DNA of 64,000 nucleotides from Bilophila sp964538355 (GCA_964538355.1 CAZIFC010000009.1:1-64000), one strand, 5' to 3'; counted from the stretch's first letter, positions 43,554 to 52,388 are shown. Numbers and translations are program-made. The notes: generated by a model from the sequence alone, not told the origin.

Positions 43554-43696
43554 CGTTGGTGGCCTGTGCCGGTTCCTTGTCTGGAAACAGGCACAGGGAC
43601 CTGCGAAACGGATCTGTCCTGCGAAGGCATGGCGACTTGTTCCCCAGACGCAGAGCGGCTACTATGAGGCTCCTTTACCACCGCAGGAGTTTTTTC

Positions 43697-44104
43697 ATGA
43701 AAACCAGCCCTGTTATCGCCGCTACCGTCTTGTCTTTCTTCCTGATGTGCGGAGCCGGTTCCGCCGCCGGCCCTGAAAATCCCGGAGAACGTCTGGCGCA
43801 CGCGGATGCGATTCTGAACGAACGCTACCAAACGGTTCTAAAGCTTTATGCGGATGATCCCCTTTTCATCGAAAAATTCCGTGACTCCCAGCGGGCATGG
43901 CTGAAATTCCGCGATGCGGAGCTTGCCGCGCTCTTCCCCCATGCAGAAAAGAACCACGCCTACTACGGGAGTATCCTTGATGATGCGTGGGCGCACTGGC
44001 AGACGGAACTGACCGAAGCGCGGTCGGCCCAGCTGGAACGCTGGATCAGAGGGGTCGAGGAAGGCGACGTTTACGGCGGCTCCATTCGGGTCAGAAGCGA
44101 ATAG
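43697..44104 (+). CDS. LprI-like (DUF1311) secreted protein
   Basis: A 135-residue exported protein. A signal peptide ending near GSAAG is followed by the LprI/DUF1311 helical pattern (ADAILNERYQTVLKLY, then DSQRAWLKFRDAELAAL). Members include periplasmic lysozyme inhibitors, but most have no tested role. The conserved cysteines of many members are absent from the mature part. GGAG lies upstream of the chosen ATG at 43697. A hairpin terminator follows. Confidence 0.75.
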   Translation: MKTSPVIAATVLSFFLMCGAGSAAGPENPGERLAHADAILNERYQTVLKLYADDPLFIEKFRDSQRAWLKFRDAELAALFPHAEKNHAYYGSILDDAWAHWQTELTEARSAQLERWIRGVEEGDVYGGSIRVRSE

Positions 44105-44123
44105 AGCCGGGCCAACGCCGCGG

Positions 44124-44146
44124 AAGGCTCCCCGCGTGGGAGCCTT
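44124..44146. terminator. Hairpin between LprI-like gene and map
   Basis: A perfect 9-bp stem AAGGCTCCC / GGGAGCCTT with a five-base loop sits between convergent genes. Confidence 0.55.
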
Positions 44147-44159
44147 GCAGAAGGGCGGC

Positions 44160-45032
44160 CTAGTACGCCAGCACCTCGTGTCCGTCTTCGGTAACCAGCA
44201 CCATGATTTCCCACTGGGCGGAAGGCGCGCCGTCCACGGTGCGGATGGTCCAGCCGTTGAGTTTGTCCTGCACGATGGCGTCGCTGCCCATGTTGATCAT
44301 CGGCTCGATGGTGAAAACCATGCCGGGGACCAGCAGCATGTCGGTTCCGCGTTTGGTCACATAGCTGACGAAAGGCTCCTCATGGAACCGCACGCCCACG
44401 CCGTGCCCGCCCACCTCGCGGACCACGCTGTAGCCGTGCTTCTTCGCGTTGTCGTGTATGGCCTGCCCCATGTCTCCAAGAAAGCCCCACGGCTTCACTT
44501 CCTGCAGGCCAAGCTCCACGCATTCGCGGGCGACATCCACGAGCTTGCGCTTCTCCCCGCTGACGTCTCCGATGCAGAACATCCGCGATGAGTCGGAGAA
44601 ATAGCCGTTCAGGATGGTAGAAACATCCACATTGATGATGTCGCCGCTCTTGAGCGTCACCTCGTCGGAAGGGATGCCGTGGCAAACCTCTTCATTGATG
44701 GATGTGCACACGCTCCTGGGAAAGCCCCGGTAGCCGAGCGGGGCCGGAATGCCCCCAAGCTCCTTTGTCTTTTCGTAGGCCAGCCGGTCGATTTCGGCGG
44801 TGGTCATGCCTTCCCGGATGTGCGCCGCCACATGATCGAGCACGGCGATATTGATTTTTGCGCTTTCCCGGATGCCCGCGAGCTGTTCGGCGGTCTTGAG
44901 GATGCTTCTGGGCGGGACGAGGTGCCCCTGATGGGCGTGTTCCCTGATCTGTGCGTCATACGGCGTGCCGAGCGTCCTGCGCTTGCGGCTTCCGCACCAG
45001 CTGGGGGCCTTGCGAGTCCGTTTCTGATTCAT
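44160..45032 (-). CDS. map: Type I methionine aminopeptidase with degenerate N-terminal SEC-C-like extension
   Basis: A 290-residue enzyme removing N-terminal methionine from new proteins. All five metal ligands are visible: the Asp in INVDVS, the Asp in FSDSSRMF, the His in GHGVGVRFHE, the Glu in FTIEPM and the Glu in QWEIMVL. The first 40 residues form an extra basic segment with WCGSRKRR, which looks like a SEC-C zinc motif (as in some MetAPs) that has lost most cysteines. GGGAG precedes the ATG at 45032. Divergent from metY. Confidence 0.92.
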   Translation of the reverse strand: MNQKRTRKAPSWCGSRKRRTLGTPYDAQIREHAHQGHLVPPRSILKTAEQLAGIRESAKINIAVLDHVAAHIREGMTTAEIDRLAYEKTKELGGIPAPLGYRGFPRSVCTSINEEVCHGIPSDEVTLKSGDIINVDVSTILNGYFSDSSRMFCIGDVSGEKRKLVDVARECVELGLQEVKPWGFLGDMGQAIHDNAKKHGYSVVREVGGHGVGVRFHEEPFVSYVTKRGTDMLLVPGMVFTIEPMINMGSDAIVQDKLNGWTIRTVDGAPSAQWEIMVLVTEDGHEVLAY

Positions 45033-45159
45033 GGATGTGTCTCCCGACAGGTTGAGCCTGCGGGGAGTGCGGTTTGCAGCAAAAAAGATCCCCGCAAAAG
45101 AACGGTCCGACCATACTCCGCAGGACGCCGCTTGTCGAACCCGGAGCATCCATTTTAAA

Positions 45160-45187
45160 TTGACATATCAAGCTATAGAGATATAGT
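45160..45187 (+). promoter_or_regulatory. Promoter of metY with an overlapping inverted repeat
   Basis: TTGACA (45160-45165) and TATAGT (45182-45187) are 16 bases apart. The inverted repeat ATATC (45165-45169) / GATAT (45180-45184) spans the spacer and touches both hexamers, which is the right place for a repressor operator. Confidence 0.6.
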
Positions 45188-45318
45188 GCTCCGTGCGTGC
45201 GGCAACAGGCTTCATTTACGGCTCATTTGCGGTTTGCCGCCGGATCGCCCCAAACGCCGTACAAAGCCGGCCTATCCCCGCTTTCCGGGGAAGAACCCCA
45301 GTCCAGAACGGAGACATC

Positions 45319-46584
45319 ATGGAAATCGAAACTCAATGCCTGTATGCCGGATATTCCCCCAAAAACGGCGAACCGCAGGCCTTGCCCATCTGCCAGAGCA
45401 CCACGTTCAAGTATGAATCCACCGAGCAGGTCAGCAAGCTGTTTGACCTTGAGGAAGCCGGGTTCTTCTACTCGCGCATCGCCAATCCTACCGTGGATGC
45501 CGTAGAGCAGAAAATCGCCGCGCTGGAAGGCGGAGTCGGCGCGCTGTGCACGGCCTCCGGGCAGGCCGCAAGCCTGTTTTCGATTCTCACGCTGGCCTCT
45601 GCCGGCGATCATGTGGTCAGCTCCTCGACCATCTACGGCGGGACGCTCAACCTGTTCGCCGTGACCCTCGGGAAGCTCGGGATCGAAGTCACGTTCGTCA
45701 ATCCTGAAGATCCCGAAGAGGCCATCCAGAAGGCTTTTCGCCCCAACACCAAGGCCCTGTTCGGAGAAACCATCGCCAATCCCAGCATCGACGTTCTGGA
45801 CATCGAGAAATTTTCCCGCATCGCACACCAGAACGGTGTGCCGCTGATTGTGGACAACACCTTTGCCACGCCGGTGCTCTGCCGCCCCTTCGAGTTCGGG
45901 GCCGATATCGTGATCCACTCCACCACCAAGTATATGGACGGGCACGCGCTTCAGATGGGCGGCGTGGTCGTGGACGGCGGCTCCTTCGACTGGACGAACG
46001 GCAAGTTCCCGGACTTTACCGAACCCGATGCCTCCTACCACGGAACCGTGTATACGCGGGCCTTCGGCAAGGCCGCCTATATCGCCAAGGCCCGCGTGCA
46101 GCTCATGCGCGACATGGGAGCCTGCCAGACGCCTTTCGGAGCCTTCCTGATCAATCAGGGGCTTGAAACCCTGCCCCTGCGTATCGAACGCCACAGCCAG
46201 AATGCCGATGCCGTCGCGCACTGGCTGGAAAGGCACGACAAAATCGAAGCGGTGAGCTACCCCACGCTGGACGGCAGCCCCTACCGGGAGCGCGCCGCCA
46301 AGTACCTGCCGAAGGGGTGCAGCGGCGTCGTATCGTTTGTACTCAAGGGCGGACGCGAGGCCGGAGCGACGTTTATCGACAGCCTCAAGATGGCATCCCT
46401 GCTTGTGCATGTGGCGGACATCCGCACCTGCGTCCTGCATCCCGCCAGCTCCACCCACCGCCAGCTCTCCGACGAACAGCTCGCACAGGCGGGGATTACC
46501 CCCGGCATGGTGCGCCTCTCCGTCGGCATCGAGAATATCAAGGATATCCTTGAGGATCTCGAACAGGCTCTGGCGCAGGTCTGA
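45319..46584 (+). CDS. metY: O-acetylhomoserine sulfhydrylase-type Cys/Met PLP enzyme
   Basis: A 421-residue PLP enzyme of the Cys/Met metabolism family. The N-terminal TQCLYAGYSP, the active-site FYSRIANPT, the cofactor Asp in VDNTFATPVL, the Schiff-base lysine in HSTTKYMDGH and the long C-terminal HPASSTHRQ loop match O-acetylhomoserine aminocarboxypropyltransferase. This enzyme makes homocysteine directly from sulfide, apt for a sulfide-producing cell. Methionine gamma-lyase is a close alternative. The start at 45319 has GGAG upstream, and a leader of about 125 bases separates it from its promoter. Confidence 0.85.
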   Translation: MEIETQCLYAGYSPKNGEPQALPICQSTTFKYESTEQVSKLFDLEEAGFFYSRIANPTVDAVEQKIAALEGGVGALCTASGQAASLFSILTLASAGDHVVSSSTIYGGTLNLFAVTLGKLGIEVTFVNPEDPEEAIQKAFRPNTKALFGETIANPSIDVLDIEKFSRIAHQNGVPLIVDNTFATPVLCRPFEFGADIVIHSTTKYMDGHALQMGGVVVDGGSFDWTNGKFPDFTEPDASYHGTVYTRAFGKAAYIAKARVQLMRDMGACQTPFGAFLINQGLETLPLRIERHSQNADAVAHWLERHDKIEAVSYPTLDGSPYRERAAKYLPKGCSGVVSFVLKGGREAGATFIDSLKMASLLVHVADIRTCVLHPASSTHRQLSDEQLAQAGITPGMVRLSVGIENIKDILEDLEQALAQV

Positions 46585-46653
46585 TTTGCCTTGGGGACGG
46601 AACCACGGTAGAGGGAGGTTCCGTTCCCAGGCATCAACCCCGAGGAGTGTGGC

Positions 46654-47154
46654 ATGCCGCATCATTGGAATCTCCGCCAGCGAAGATGGCTTCGCCTTGC
46701 CCACCTGCTTTCGGCCTCGCTCTGGGGAGGGGGAGCCGTCAGCATGGTCCTTGTGGTCTGCCTGTTTCACCCCCGGACGGCGCACGAGCTGCTTGTCTAT
46801 AGCAAAATCTTGTTTTTCATAGATTTCCTTGTCGTTGGGCCGGGTGCGGGCGGCTGTTTCCTCACCGGGTTGCTCTATGCCCGCTACACGCCGTGGGGTT
46901 TTTTCAGGCACAAATGGATCATTGCCAAGTGGATCATCAACATCGGCTTCATCCTTTTTGGCCTGCTGTGGTTTGTTCCCTATCTGGAGTCCACGCTTTC
47001 CTATGCCTCGGGCCTTCCCGCAGAATTCGCCCTGCCGCCGGAAAGCCTCGGGAGCAATCTATACCATCTTATTCAGAATATTGGGACGGCACTGCTCTTT
47101 GCCGGAGCCGTGGCCCTTTCCGTTTTCAAGCCCTGGGGCAAAACGGAAAAGTAG
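46654..47154 (+). CDS. DUF2269-like four-helix membrane protein
   Basis: A 166-residue membrane protein with four hydrophobic helices. Conserved features (RLAHLLSASLWGGGAVS at the start, KWIIAKWIIN in the middle) match the DUF2269/CopD-like group. Histidines near helix 1 and in the last helical region (LYHLIQNIG) could bind heme or metal, but this is untested. GAGGAG lies upstream of the ATG. It follows metY by 69 bases and may be co-transcribed. Confidence 0.7.
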   Translation: MPHHWNLRQRRWLRLAHLLSASLWGGGAVSMVLVVCLFHPRTAHELLVYSKILFFIDFLVVGPGAGGCFLTGLLYARYTPWGFFRHKWIIAKWIINIGFILFGLLWFVPYLESTLSYASGLPAEFALPPESLGSNLYHLIQNIGTALLFAGAVALSVFKPWGKTEK

Positions 47155-47307
47155 CGTAAAATTTTCGGCAGGTTATTTTTTCGAAAATAACGAGAAAAGG
47201 ATTGACTTCCTGCGAAAACAGGGCAAAGTACAAATCGCTAGGTGCAGAGGGCTGATGGAGTTCCTGCGCTCGCGTTTATTTCTTTTTTTTCAAAAGGTCT
47301 TACTTTT

Positions 47308-47580
47308 ATGACTAAGTCTCTCTATGTAGGCAATCTTCCCTGGTCCGCTACTGAAGAAGAAGTTCGTGATCTTTTCTCCCAGTACGGTGACGTTTCTTCC
47401 GTTAAGCTCGTTTCCGACCGTGAAACCGGCCGCGCCCGCGGCTTCGGCTTCGTGGAAATGGCCAGCGAAGGCGTTCAGGCCGCTGTTGAAGCTCTGGATA
47501 ACTACAGCTTCAATGGTCGTAACCTGAAGGTGAACGAAGCCCGTCCCCGCGAGCCTCGTCCTTCCTACTCTCGCTACTAG
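47308..47580 (+). CDS. Single-RRM RNA-binding protein
   Basis: A 90-residue RNA-recognition-motif protein with RNP2 LYVGNL and RNP1 RGFGFVEM, ending in a short Arg/Pro/Ser/Tyr tail. Such small bacterial RRM proteins are abundant and often induced by cold or stress. It is preceded by about 150 bases of AT-rich leader and followed by a strong terminator, so it is a single-gene unit. Codon use appears optimised (many GAA, CGT, GTT), consistent with high expression. Confidence 0.93.
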   Translation: MTKSLYVGNLPWSATEEEVRDLFSQYGDVSSVKLVSDRETGRARGFGFVEMASEGVQAAVEALDNYSFNGRNLKVNEARPREPRPSYSRY

Positions 47581-47592
47581 ACCATGCCTTCC

Positions 47593-47630
47593 AAAGGCCC
47601 CGCATCCGAAAGGCTGCGGGGCCTTTTTTT
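47593..47630 (+). terminator. Terminator after the RRM gene
   Basis: AAAGGCCCCGCA pairs with TGCGGGGCCTTT and is followed by a run of T, 12 bases past the stop. Confidence 0.9.
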
Positions 47631-47721
47631 GTATGCAACAAGGGGCATGCCCAGAAAGGAAGAGCTTTTTTTGTTTTATGCCGGATGGTTCTTCTGCCCT
47701 GAGTCGGCTTGACCTCCAGAA

Positions 47722-47744
47722 TCACTTGTGGGAAGCACAAGTGA
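47722..47744 (+). promoter_or_regulatory. Inverted repeat upstream of the Tat-signal protein
   Basis: TCACTTGTG, five bases, CACAAGTGA: a perfect 9-bp inverted repeat ending 34 bases before the ATG at 47779. It could be a dimeric regulator site or an RNA hairpin covering the 5' leader. Confidence 0.5.
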
Positions 47745-47778
47745 CGCTTCCAACCACAGCGAGACAAGGGGTAGCCAC

Positions 47779-48591
47779 ATGGACAGACGTGCGTTCCTGC
47801 GGAAGGGCTTGTATACGGCAGCAGGCATTGCCGCCGCGCTGTCCCTGTCCCTGTTTCTGCCCGAGGCGGCCCTTGCCCGTGGCTCAACACCGGATGAGGC
47901 GGCGCGGGCGCAGCGTATTTTTTCCCGGATCGCGGTGCAGGGCAAAGGAAGGCCGGACATGACCAAAAACGGCATCATTACGCTGGCTCCCAACGAAGTC
48001 CTTTCCTTCAGCTGCGAAGGCTTCTGTCTGGATCTGGATCTTGCCGTCCCTTCCGAAGACGATCCGATGGCCTTTCGCCCCATGAGCAAGTACCTCGCTC
48101 CCGAGGAGCGTCAGGCATATACAGCACTCATGCGCCGGGCGGGAGCTTCCCGCAGCGACGACATGGGAGGCATTGTTCACCGAATGCGCGATCCGAAGCC
48201 CGGACGTCCGCTGCAATATTCGCACGGGGAAAGTTTCCCGGCATTGTGGGCTTCCCAGCGCATGCCGCCCCAGTCCTTTCGGTATTCCATGCTGCGGAGC
48301 GACGGGGTTGCGGGCATGGCGAACGGAGACGGCGGGCTTCATGTCCGCTGCGTGATCGCCAACGGCAGCCCGAAGCCTTTTGTTTTCGACCCGACCCAAT
48401 GGGTGCTTGAGTCGCCGCGTGACGTGCAGGCGATTGCCCTGCCTGTGCCGCGCACCTATTATGTGGCGAAAGGGAAGAACATGGCGGGCGGGCAGCCCTC
48501 CCCGGCGTCAACGCCGCAGGGCCAGCCGTCGACCCCGCCTTCCCCGCCGCACAAGAACGCTCCGAACAAACACGGGTTTGTGGGATTCTAG
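47779..48591 (+). CDS. Exported hypothetical protein with Tat-like signal
   Basis: A 270-residue protein of unknown family. The N-terminus (DRRAFLRKG, then a hydrophobic core and ALARG) looks like a twin-arginine signal. The mature part begins with a helix (TPDEAARAQRIFSRI), has one cysteine early (FSCEGFCLD contains two) and ends in a Pro/Ser/Gln-rich tail of about 40 residues. No catalytic motif is recognised. AAGGGG lies upstream. A perfect inverted repeat lies in its leader. Tat export suggests folding or cofactor insertion before transport. Confidence 0.65.
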   Translation: MDRRAFLRKGLYTAAGIAAALSLSLFLPEAALARGSTPDEAARAQRIFSRIAVQGKGRPDMTKNGIITLAPNEVLSFSCEGFCLDLDLAVPSEDDPMAFRPMSKYLAPEERQAYTALMRRAGASRSDDMGGIVHRMRDPKPGRPLQYSHGESFPALWASQRMPPQSFRYSMLRSDGVAGMANGDGGLHVRCVIANGSPKPFVFDPTQWVLESPRDVQAIALPVPRTYYVAKGKNMAGGQPSPASTPQGQPSTPPSPPHKNAPNKHGFVGF

Positions 48592-48827
48592 AGGGCGGTG
48601 CGCACGCGGGACGTTTCCCCGGCAGAGCCTCTTCAACGTAAAAAAGGCGGCTGTTTCCTGCCGGCGGTGGGACACGCGGCAGGGGACGGGCACGGCCCGG
48701 AAAGAGGCGCAAGCCGTAGGGGATGGCTGGGCCGGAGACCTCCCCGTTTCGGCTGAATCGGTTGCTTTTTAAGCCCGCTTCGGCTACCTTTCCTGCTTCG
48801 GAACAAAAGGCTCTTTTTGTTGCGCTC

Positions 48828-48919
48828 GGAAGGATGGCAGAGTCCGGTTTATTGCGGCAGTCTTGAAAACTGTTGACGTCGTGAGGCGTCCGGGGGTTCG
48901 AATCCCTCTCCTTCCGCCA
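48828..48919 (+). tRNA. tRNA-Ser (anticodon TGA)
   Basis: A 92-base class II tRNA: acceptor GGAAGGA / TCCTTCC, long variable arm (TTGACGTCGTGAGGCGTC), anticodon loop CTTGAAA, T-loop GTTCGAATC, and encoded CCA. The size and long variable arm fit serine; anticodon TGA decodes UCA-type codons. Confidence 0.95.
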
Positions 48920-48940
48920 GACACAAGCTGGAATCGTCTT

Positions 48941-48983
48941 AGTCCATGAACTCTTGGTAACGAGAGGGCATGGGCTTTTTTTT
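48941..48983 (+). terminator. Terminator after tRNA-Ser
   Basis: AGTCCATG pairs with CATGGGCT around an inner CTCT/AGAG stem and is followed by eight T residues. Confidence 0.7.
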
Positions 48984-49627
48984 CGCATCAGCCCACGCCG
49001 GATTGCGCCGTTCCGCTGGGGCGTCCACGGGAAACCGGTGCGTTCCGGAGGGGGGATTTCGCCTCTTCACACATGAAGGGGCAGATGCTCCTGAATGGAG
49101 GCAAGGCTCGTTGCAAAGGGTATTTCCACGGCCCGCCCGTGCGTATGCAGAAACAGGCCGTGAGTCCGACTTTCGATTTCGACAGAATGGAGGATGTTTT
49201 TTTACACTTTTTTAGCCTTTCCAACGCGGGTGATATATTGTAGGTTATGACGATTTTGACAGAATTCGCATAGTTCGAGAAAAAAAGCACATTCGGGCGC
49301 GTATTCGAATCTCCTGAAAAAGGAAGGCGTTCCATAAGAGCACCGTGCCAGGCCCCCTGTTGGAGATACTCGCTTTTTTTGCACGGCGTGTTCTGTCGGA
49401 GCGGCATGTGCGGCCAATGTCGGCCGGTTCGGGTCCATGTTTCCAGATGCTTGCACGGCTCGCGTCTTGACATGTCTTTGTCCGGTCGCCTAAACCATGA
49501 TGACGGTGGAAAAGTTCGTTCGGTTCCTTGTGCGGAAAAGAACGGCAGGACGGTTTCCCCGCCGCATGGCTCCGCGCCAGGTGGCGAATGGTTTTCAGCA
49601 ACACAACCATTTCAAGAGGCGAAGGGT
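48984..49627. other. 644-bp gap upstream of qrcA
   Basis: No protein gene is supported. The left half is GC-rich; 49190-49290 is AT-rich with a TATATT hexamer near 49230. A TTGACA element lies at 49467-49472 with TAAACC 18 bases on (49491-49496), a weak candidate qrc promoter that would give a leader of about 125 bases. No riboswitch or RNA fold is recognised. Confidence 0.4.
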
Positions 49628-50269
49628 ATGGAGGAAAGGCAGAACAACGCGCCTTCCCACGAGAAGGCCCGCAGTCTGGCAAAACGGCTTGAGTTCGGTC
49701 CCGCACCGTTCATTGTCGGCCTTGTCGCTGCGCTGGTGTTTGGCTGGTGGATTTTCCCGGAACTTTTGTTCAGCAGGCAGGAGCAGCCAGTGCTGTTCAG
49801 CCACGAGACGCATCTGAAGGACGCCTCTCTGGAATGCTCCACCTGTCATCATCTTCGTGCGGACGGGACGTTTGACGCCCTGCCGACCACGCGCGACTGC
49901 GCGACCTGTCACGCTGTTTTGCTCGGCAAGAGCAAGGCCGAACGGGTCTTCTTTGAAGAATACGTCAAAAAGGGCCGGGAAGTGGACTGGAAGGTCTACC
50001 AGAAGCAGCCCGACAACGTATTTTTCAGCCATGCCGTGCACTCCATGGCTACCTGCAACAATTGCCACGAGTTTTCCGAGCGGGAGCTTTGTTTCACCTG
50101 TCATATCGACGTGACTTCCGGCAAGAAGCCGCCCGTGTTCCGCGAGAACCGGCTGACCGGCTACAGCCAGAGCACCATGAAGATGTGGCAGTGTGAAGCC
50201 TGTCACGCCAATCCCAATCACCTTGGCAGCACCAATGCCAGCAACGCATGCTTTGTCTGCCACAAGTAA
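49628..50269 (+). CDS. qrcA: QrcA, hexaheme membrane-anchored cytochrome c
   Basis: A 213-residue protein with one N-terminal membrane anchor (APFIVGLVAALVFGWWIF) and six heme c motifs: CSTCH, CATCH, CNNCH, CFTCH, CEACH and CFVCH. It is the electron entry point of the quinone-reductase complex Qrc, accepting from periplasmic type I cytochrome c3 and passing electrons toward menaquinone. The start at 49628 follows GAAGGG and begins just before the anchor. qrcB starts ten bases after its stop. Confidence 0.95.
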   Translation: MEERQNNAPSHEKARSLAKRLEFGPAPFIVGLVAALVFGWWIFPELLFSRQEQPVLFSHETHLKDASLECSTCHHLRADGTFDALPTTRDCATCHAVLLGKSKAERVFFEEYVKKGREVDWKVYQKQPDNVFFSHAVHSMATCNNCHEFSERELCFTCHIDVTSGKKPPVFRENRLTGYSQSTMKMWQCEACHANPNHLGSTNASNACFVCHK

Positions 50270-50279
50270 GGAGAAGCCA

Positions 50280-52376
50280 ATGCTTGACAGACGAGGCTTT
50301 CTGAAATTCATCGGCGGGGTTGCCGTGGGTACGCTGGCGACCCCTGTGGTCTGGAAGGGTTTGGACGACGTCTCCATCTGGTCGCAGAACTGGCCGTGGA
50401 TCCCTTCCCTCCAATACGGCAATCATGACAATACCTATGTCCGCACGGTCAGCAAGATGTGCCCCTCCGCTGCGGCAACCAAAATCCGTCTCGTGGGGGG
50501 CCGCCCCGTGCGTGTCCTCAGCGATCCCGAAAGCCCGCTGGGTGGCGGTGTTTCCGCGCTTGCCGCAACGGAAGTACAGATGCGCTACAGCCCGGCCCGC
50601 CTGAAACGCCCGCTGCTCCGCAGTGCCGACGGCGGCTACAAAGAAATCTCCTGGGAAGAGGCTGAAAAGCTCCTTCTCGAAAAGCTCGCCGCCGCCCGCA
50701 AGAATAGGGAGCAGGACAGCCTGGTCTGTATTTCCGGCGACGACAACGGCACCATGAACGAACTGCTGGCGGGCTTTGCCGCACAGAGCGGCTCCGGCCG
50801 TTTCTTCCCCATGCCCGGCGACGCCCAGACGACCGCCAAGGCGTGGAAGCTCATGGGCGGGCTTGGACGGGTCGGCTACGACTTCGCCAACAGTGACTAT
50901 GTGCTCGCCGTGGGAGCCAATGTGCTGGAAACCTGGGGCACGGTGGTCGCCAACCGCCATGCCTGGGGCAAGGCGCGTCCCGTGGGGGCCGAACCTGCCA
51001 TGCGGCTGGCCTATGCCGGGCCCGTGCAGAACAACACCGCCTCCGGTGCCGACCTCTGGCTGCCCATCAAGCCCGGAACCGATCTGTTCCTCCTGCTCGG
51101 CATCGCCCGCCAGCTTATCAAGGACGGTGTGGCGGCGCAGGCTCCCGGCATCGAGGCCCTTTCCGCGCTGTCCTCCAAATGGACTCCGGAAAAGACCTGT
51201 GAAGTGACCGGGCTTATGCCGGAACGTTTCGCTGCCGTCATCGACAGCCTCAAAAAGGCGAAAAAGCCTCTCGTGCTCGTCGGTTCCGACATGGATCAGG
51301 GCGGGGGAACCGGCCCTGTCCGCCTCGGCATCGCGATCAACATGCTGCTTGACCGCGTGAACAAGGAAGGCGGGATGCGGATGCTTCCGCTGGCTCCCGC
51401 GTCCGTGAAGGGGGCCGCCTCCTACGATGTGCTCATGCAGGGCGATCTCGTCCGCTACGCCGCCGATACGGCGGAAGGGCGCATGCCGGAAGTGGGCGTG
51501 CTCATGGTCTATGAGGCCAACCCCGTGTATGCGCTGCCCGGCAAGAACTTCGAGGCCGTGCTCAAAAAGAGCGCGTTCTCGGTGGCCTTCACCTGCTTCT
51601 TTGACGAAACCGCCCGCGAGTGCGACCTTGTGCTGCCCAATGCCCTTGGGCTGGAACGCTATGACGACGTGGCCGAACCCTTCGGTTTCGGTTCCTTCGC
51701 CTACGCGCTGGTGCAGCCTGTGGCCGAGCCGCTTCATCAGGCCCGCCCCGCCGGTGACGTGATCATCGACATGGCCTACAAGCTCGGCATGAATCTCGGC
51801 GTTTCCGATGTCGTGACCATGCTCAAGGCCAAGGCCTTCAATATTGGCGCGGACTGGGCCTCCCTCAGCGACGGCAACGTCTTTTTGAGCGAAACCGTGA
51901 TCCCCAACAGGACACTGGCCTACCGCTTCGGCCCCGACGATGTGGCTCTTGTGGAAAAGGCCGAAGCCGCCGCCTCCGGCAAGGATGTCGCCGTCGCCTT
52001 TGTGAGCAAGCTGGGGCTGGGGACGTCCGAAACCGCCATTCCTCCCTTCAATACGAAGCTCATCACCCGCGATGAGCTGGACAAGGGGATGCTCGTTGCC
52101 GCAGTCAACAGTGCCACGCTCGACAAGCTCGGCCTGTTTGAAGGCAGCCGTGTTGTTCTCTCCAATCAGGCTGGAAAGGTTGTGGCGAAGCTGCGCGTTT
52201 TCGAAGGCGTCACCAATGATACCGTTGCCCTGACCCTGGGCTTCGGACATTCGGCGTTCGGCGAATTCAACGACGGCAAGGGCGCGAACGTCCTGGCCCT
52301 CGCTTCGCCGACTGTCGAACCCGGCTCCGGACTTTCCGTCTGGAACGATGTCCGCGTGAACGTCGCCCAAGCATAA
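50280..52376 (+). CDS. qrcB: QrcB, cofactor-less molybdopterin-oxidoreductase-like subunit
   Basis: A 698-residue protein with a Tat signal (LDRRGFLKFIGG) and the fold of the molybdopterin oxidoreductase family (SWEEAEKLLLEKL, GDDNGTMNELLAGF, VGANVLETWG). The N-terminal [4Fe-4S] cysteine set is reduced to a single Cys (SKMCPS), and no Mo-ligating Cys or Sec is seen where formate dehydrogenases have one. Qrc complexes of sulfate reducers are known to lack the pterin in this subunit, which serves as structural scaffold. AAGGAG precedes the ATG. Confidence 0.93.
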   Translation: MLDRRGFLKFIGGVAVGTLATPVVWKGLDDVSIWSQNWPWIPSLQYGNHDNTYVRTVSKMCPSAAATKIRLVGGRPVRVLSDPESPLGGGVSALAATEVQMRYSPARLKRPLLRSADGGYKEISWEEAEKLLLEKLAAARKNREQDSLVCISGDDNGTMNELLAGFAAQSGSGRFFPMPGDAQTTAKAWKLMGGLGRVGYDFANSDYVLAVGANVLETWGTVVANRHAWGKARPVGAEPAMRLAYAGPVQNNTASGADLWLPIKPGTDLFLLLGIARQLIKDGVAAQAPGIEALSALSSKWTPEKTCEVTGLMPERFAAVIDSLKKAKKPLVLVGSDMDQGGGTGPVRLGIAINMLLDRVNKEGGMRMLPLAPASVKGAASYDVLMQGDLVRYAADTAEGRMPEVGVLMVYEANPVYALPGKNFEAVLKKSAFSVAFTCFFDETARECDLVLPNALGLERYDDVAEPFGFGSFAYALVQPVAEPLHQARPAGDVIIDMAYKLGMNLGVSDVVTMLKAKAFNIGADWASLSDGNVFLSETVIPNRTLAYRFGPDDVALVEKAEAAASGKDVAVAFVSKLGLGTSETAIPPFNTKLITRDELDKGMLVAAVNSATLDKLGLFEGSRVVLSNQAGKVVAKLRVFEGVTNDTVALTLGFGHSAFGEFNDGKGANVLALASPTVEPGSGLSVWNDVRVNVAQA

Positions 52377-52388
52377 GGATTCGTAATC

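Noticed and set aside
45194..45318. A SAM or SAH riboswitch in the metY leader
   Set aside because: The leader has a small CCCCG/CGGGG hairpin but none of the conserved core sequences of known SAM or SAH riboswitches that I can recognise.
48828..49627. Integration of a mobile element at the tRNA-Ser 3' end
   Set aside because: No integrase, no repeated tRNA tail and no foreign genes follow; the next genes are core respiratory qrc genes.
50280..52376. QrcB as a formate dehydrogenase or other molybdoenzyme
   Set aside because: The Fe-S cysteines and the Mo-ligating residue are missing, and the operon matches qrcABCD gene for gene.
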